Position numbers and translations under genes: made by a program
Assembly (NCBI RefSeq): GCF_008369935.1
Contig: NZ_VTUZ01000038.1
Span: forward strand, 35,752-99,751
DNA length: 64,000 bases
Direction: 5' to 3'
Source of the DNA: Paraburkholderia panacisoli
GTDB lineage: Bacteria > Pseudomonadota > Gammaproteobacteria > Burkholderiales > Burkholderiaceae
Shown here: positions 61,526 through 64,000 of the stretch, piece after piece
How positions within the stretch are numbered: position 1 is the stretch's first letter
How the letters are laid out: every line of letters begins with the position of its first letter
Notes under the pieces: generated by a model
What the model was told of the DNA's origin: nothing
Databases searched by the model: none
The model's input: the letters and a program-made list of their open reading frames with translations, nothing else

Positions 61526-62973
61526 ACACCACGCTGCGGGACCATCCGGCTTTCCGGGCGGAAGCGCTGCGGCTCGAAGGCAAGCGCGCCACCCGCACGC
61601 GCACGCTCGACGTGTTCGATCCTTATACGGGCACGCGGGTGGGCACGGTCCCGCTGGCGAGCATCGACGACGTGCGCGCGGCGTTCGACTACGCGGCCGC
61701 TTATCGGCCGACACTCACGCGTTACGAGCGTTCGCAGATTCTGGAGCGCGCGGCCGTGCTGATGCGCGAGCGGACCGAAGAGGCGTCGGATCTGATCTCG
61801 CTCGAATCGGGTTTGTCGAAGCAGGACTCGCGGTACGAGATCGGCCGGGTCGCGGATGTGTTCAAGTTCGCGTCGATCGAAGCGTTGCGCGACGACAGCC
61901 AAAGCTTCTCCTGCGATCTGACGCCGCACGGCAAGAAACGGCGGGTGTTTTCGCAGCGCGAGCCGCTGGCGGGCGTGATCGTCGCGATCACGCCGTTCAA
62001 TCACCCGATGAACCAGGTCGCGCACAAGGTCGCGCCGGCGATCGCGACGAACAATCGGGTACTACTGAAGCCGTCGGAGAAGGTGCCGCTGTCGGCGCTC
62101 TACCTGGCCGATGTCCTCTACGAAGCTGGCTTGCCCGCGCCCATGCTGCAGGTGCTGACCGGCGATCCGCGCGAGATCGCCGACGAGTTGATCACGCATG
62201 CGTTGGCGGAACTCGTCACTTTTACGGGTGGCGTGGCGATCGGCAAATACATCGCGGCGAAGGCCGCTTACCGGCGTGTGGTGCTGGAGCTGGGCGGCAA
62301 CGATCCGCTGATCGTGCTCGACGACGCCGATCTCGAACGCGCGGCGACACTGGCCGTGCAGGGCTCGTACAAGAACTCCGGGCAGCGCTGCACCGCGGTC
62401 AAGCGGATGCTGGTGCAACAGCGTGTCGCGGCGGATTTCACCGAGCTCGTCGTGGAGAAGACGCGGGCCTGGTCGTTCGGCGATCCATTCGATGCGTCGA
62501 ATCAGATGGGCACGGTGATCGACGCCGCCGCCGCGCAGCTTTTCGAGGCGCGCGTGAACGAAGCGATTGCCGGCGGCGCGCGGCTGCGGATCGGCAATCA
62601 ACGCAATGGCGCGCTGTATGCGCCAACGGTGCTCGACGGCGTCGATCCGTCGATGACGCTGGTGCGCGAGGAAACCTTCGGGCCCGTGTCGCCGATTATC
62701 GCCTTCGACACGCTCGACGACGCCATTCGCATCAGCAACGGGACGCCGTTCGGGTTGTCGTCGGGCGTGTGTACGAACCGGCAGGACGCGATCACGCGCT
62801 TCATCAACGAATTGCGCGTGGGGACGGTCAACGTGTGGGAAGTGCCCGGCTACCGGATCGAGCTGACGCCGTTCGGCGGTATCAAGGACTCCGGGCTTGG
62901 CTATAAGGAAGGGGTTCAGGAAGCGATGAAGAGCTTCACCAATCTAAAGACCTTTTCATTACCTTGGGAGTAA
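61522..62973 (+). CDS. phnY: Phosphonoacetaldehyde dehydrogenase
   Basis: A 483-residue aldehyde dehydrogenase making phosphonoacetate for PhnA. The catalytic cysteine is in NSGQRCTAVKRM, the general-base glutamate in LELGGNDPLIVL, and EETFGPVSPI is present. The usual upstream aminotransferase (phnW) is not in the window, so phosphonoacetaldehyde must come from elsewhere. Confidence 0.92.
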   Translation: MNTTLRDHPAFRAEALRLEGKRATRTRTLDVFDPYTGTRVGTVPLASIDDVRAAFDYAAAYRPTLTRYERSQILERAAVLMRERTEEASDLISLESGLSKQDSRYEIGRVADVFKFASIEALRDDSQSFSCDLTPHGKKRRVFSQREPLAGVIVAITPFNHPMNQVAHKVAPAIATNNRVLLKPSEKVPLSALYLADVLYEAGLPAPMLQVLTGDPREIADELITHALAELVTFTGGVAIGKYIAAKAAYRRVVLELGGNDPLIVLDDADLERAATLAVQGSYKNSGQRCTAVKRMLVQQRVAADFTELVVEKTRAWSFGDPFDASNQMGTVIDAAAAQLFEARVNEAIAGGARLRIGNQRNGALYAPTVLDGVDPSMTLVREETFGPVSPIIAFDTLDDAIRISNGTPFGLSSGVCTNRQDAITRFINELRVGTVNVWEVPGYRIELTPFGGIKDSGLGYKEGVQEAMKSFTNLKTFSLPWE

Positions 62974-62977
62974 GAGA

Positions 62978-63538
62978 GTGGCATTGAGTCTGAACGACAT
63001 CCGCTCGTTATTCGAGCAATACGGCAATCTGGCGTATAGCGGAGAGCCGGTGACGCAACTCGAACATGCTTTGCAAAGCGGTGCGCTGGCCGAAGAGGCG
63101 GGCGCCGGCGAAGAGCTGGTTGCAGCCGCGTTTTTGCACGACCTCGGGCATCTGTTGAATCAGCAAGGCGACACGCCGACCGAGCGGGGCATCGACGATC
63201 TGCATCAGTATTTCGCGCTGCCGTTCTTGCGGCCGGTGTTGTCGGACGCGGTGCTGGAGCCGATCCGTATGCACGTCGACGCCAAGCGCTGCCTATGCGC
63301 AATCGACGACAAGTATTTCGGACAGCTTTCCGCCGATTCGGTGCGGAGTCTGGAATTGCAGGGCGGCATCTTCAGCAGGGAAGAGGCCGAGGCGTTTTTG
63401 GGAAAGCCCTACGCGGAAGATGCGTTGAGTCTGCGTAAATGGGATGACCGCGCAAAAGAGCAGAATCGTGCGACGCCTGATCTCGATCACTATATGGGTG
63501 TGGTCGAGCGGGTGATGCGCAAGCATGCGGTTGCGTGA
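62978..63538 (+). CDS. PhnZ-like HD-domain oxygenase of phosphonate degradation
   Basis: A 186-residue HD-superfamily protein with GTG start 5 bp after phnY. Metal ligands: H30, H54-D55 (FLHDLGH), H58 and further histidines. Y20 and E23 (YSGE) match the spacing of the tyrosine and glutamate that cover the di-iron site of PhnZ, so it is probably an oxygenase cleaving a C-P bond and not a phosphatase. PhnZ needs a hydroxylated aminophosphonate made by a 2-oxoglutarate-dependent partner, absent here. Confidence 0.85.
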   Translation: MALSLNDIRSLFEQYGNLAYSGEPVTQLEHALQSGALAEEAGAGEELVAAAFLHDLGHLLNQQGDTPTERGIDDLHQYFALPFLRPVLSDAVLEPIRMHVDAKRCLCAIDDKYFGQLSADSVRSLELQGGIFSREEAEAFLGKPYAEDALSLRKWDDRAKEQNRATPDLDHYMGVVERVMRKHAVA

Positions 63539-63652
63539 GCCACGGGTTGCGCTTTTCGCTTTTGTTCGCCTTGCTAGATCCTCTGGATCAGTTACTAGTG
63601 TCGCTATCGTTGCACCCACTCGGAGCGCACGTCACGGATATCAAAATAACGC

Positions 63653-63681
63653 TTGCAAGTCCCCTTCGGGCTCGCTAGAAT
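63653..63681 (+). promoter_or_regulatory. rRNA operon promoter P1
   Basis: TTGCAA (63653-63658), 17-bp spacer, TAGAAT (63676-63681): near-consensus sigma-70 promoter, followed by a GC-rich discriminator. Confidence 0.65.
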
Positions 63682-63785
63682 CCCGCTCTTTCGTGCTCCG
63701 GACACCGGCGCACGGGGAGGCGGGAAAGCCAGCAGTGGCAAGGCTTCCAGCGCGCCGGGCAGGTTAGGCAGTCTCGAAAAACCTG

Positions 63786-63814
63786 TTGACGGCGAAGCGG
63801 AAGTTCTCCATAAT
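63786..63814 (+). promoter_or_regulatory. rRNA operon promoter P2
   Basis: TTGACG (63786-63791), 17-bp spacer, CATAAT (63809-63814). Second promoter 133 bp after P1, the tandem arrangement typical of rRNA operons. Confidence 0.7.
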
Positions 63815-64000
63815 CTCGTTTCTCTGCTGCTGATGCAGCGACGCAGAACGGAAGCGGTGCCGGGTAGGTGAAACGGGCGCCGCGAACGTGAAGCGGATCG
63901 ATCTTTAAAAACTAACAGCCGATAAGTGTGGGCGCTTGATGCGAGATGCGGGGCGGGTTCTTTGAATCTGCCATAAAGCAAAAGTATCAAGTCTCACACA
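63815..64000 (+). other. 16S rRNA operon leader (16S gene beyond window)
   Basis: The segment containing GATCTTTAAAAACTAACAGC, then CGATAAGTGTGGGCGCTTGA (about 63898-63940), is what I recognise as the boxA/leader region preceding 16S rRNA in Burkholderia. No mature 16S 5' end is reached by 64000. Confidence 0.7.

Noticed and set aside
1..64000. tRNA genes, CRISPR arrays, prophage or integrase
   Set aside because: No T-loop-like tRNA pattern, no regularly spaced repeats, no phage or integrase genes seen on either strand.

Overview
The window is GC-rich DNA from a betaproteobacterium of the Burkholderia group, most likely Paraburkholderia. This rests on gene content (phnSTUV-R-A-Y phosphonate cluster, YnfA, S53/S10 peptidases, quinate-type dehydroshikimate dehydratase, DHA2/EmrA/NodT efflux) and on an rRNA-operon promoter and leader at the right edge. 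There is no plasmid or phage hallmark, no tRNA and no CRISPR array. The only mobile trace is a short transposase remnant near 8.0 kb.

Left part (1-8.2 kb): a secreted phosphoesterase/phospholipase C-family gene cut by the window edge; a 2-kb gene-poor stretch with a terminator (possible small RNA) and a perfect inverted repeat; a DUF2254 membrane protein with a beta-carbonic anhydrase; and an AT-richer alpha/beta-hydrolase lipoprotein gene broken by a 4-bp tandem duplication. From 8.2 to 17.1 kb: a three-gene MFS efflux operon with an antibiotic-biosynthesis-monooxygenase-like gene and a divergent LysR, then a mismatch uracil glycosylase coupled to a GlxA-type regulator, and a DJ-1-only relative of that regulator.

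Middle (17.5-35.2 kb): an orphan acetolactate synthase, an ArsR-like regulator, a small HMA-like protein and an extra 2-oxoglutarate dehydrogenase E1; an aldo-keto reductase; a Gfo/Idh/MocA dehydrogenase with a 3-dehydroshikimate dehydratase/HPPD-like fusion. Next comes the most interesting locus (28.1-33.0 kb): a CqsS/LqsS/PhcS-type hybrid sensor kinase co-directional with a homologue of cyanobacterial acyl-ACP reductase, facing a receiver-histidine kinase protein of PhcR/PhcQ type. I read it as a candidate fatty-acid-derived cell-cell signalling module with an unusual synthase. An outer-membrane phospholipase A follows.

Right part (35.8-64 kb): a DedA-PAP2-LssY membrane protein with degenerate PAP2 motifs, HD hydrolase, OsmC, Lrp/LysE pair, DUF1289, YnfA, DUF1993, a tandem pair of S53 and S10 serine peptidases separated by a row of small hairpins, several small exported proteins, NadE, an L,D-transpeptidase, an EamA exporter, a UbiB-like predicted pseudokinase, and then the phosphonate block: DeoR regulator, 2-aminoethylphosphonate-type ABC transporter (phnSTUV), phnR, phosphonoacetate hydrolase phnA, phosphonoacetaldehyde dehydrogenase phnY and a PhnZ-like HD oxygenase. 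The window ends inside an rRNA operon leader with two tandem promoters.
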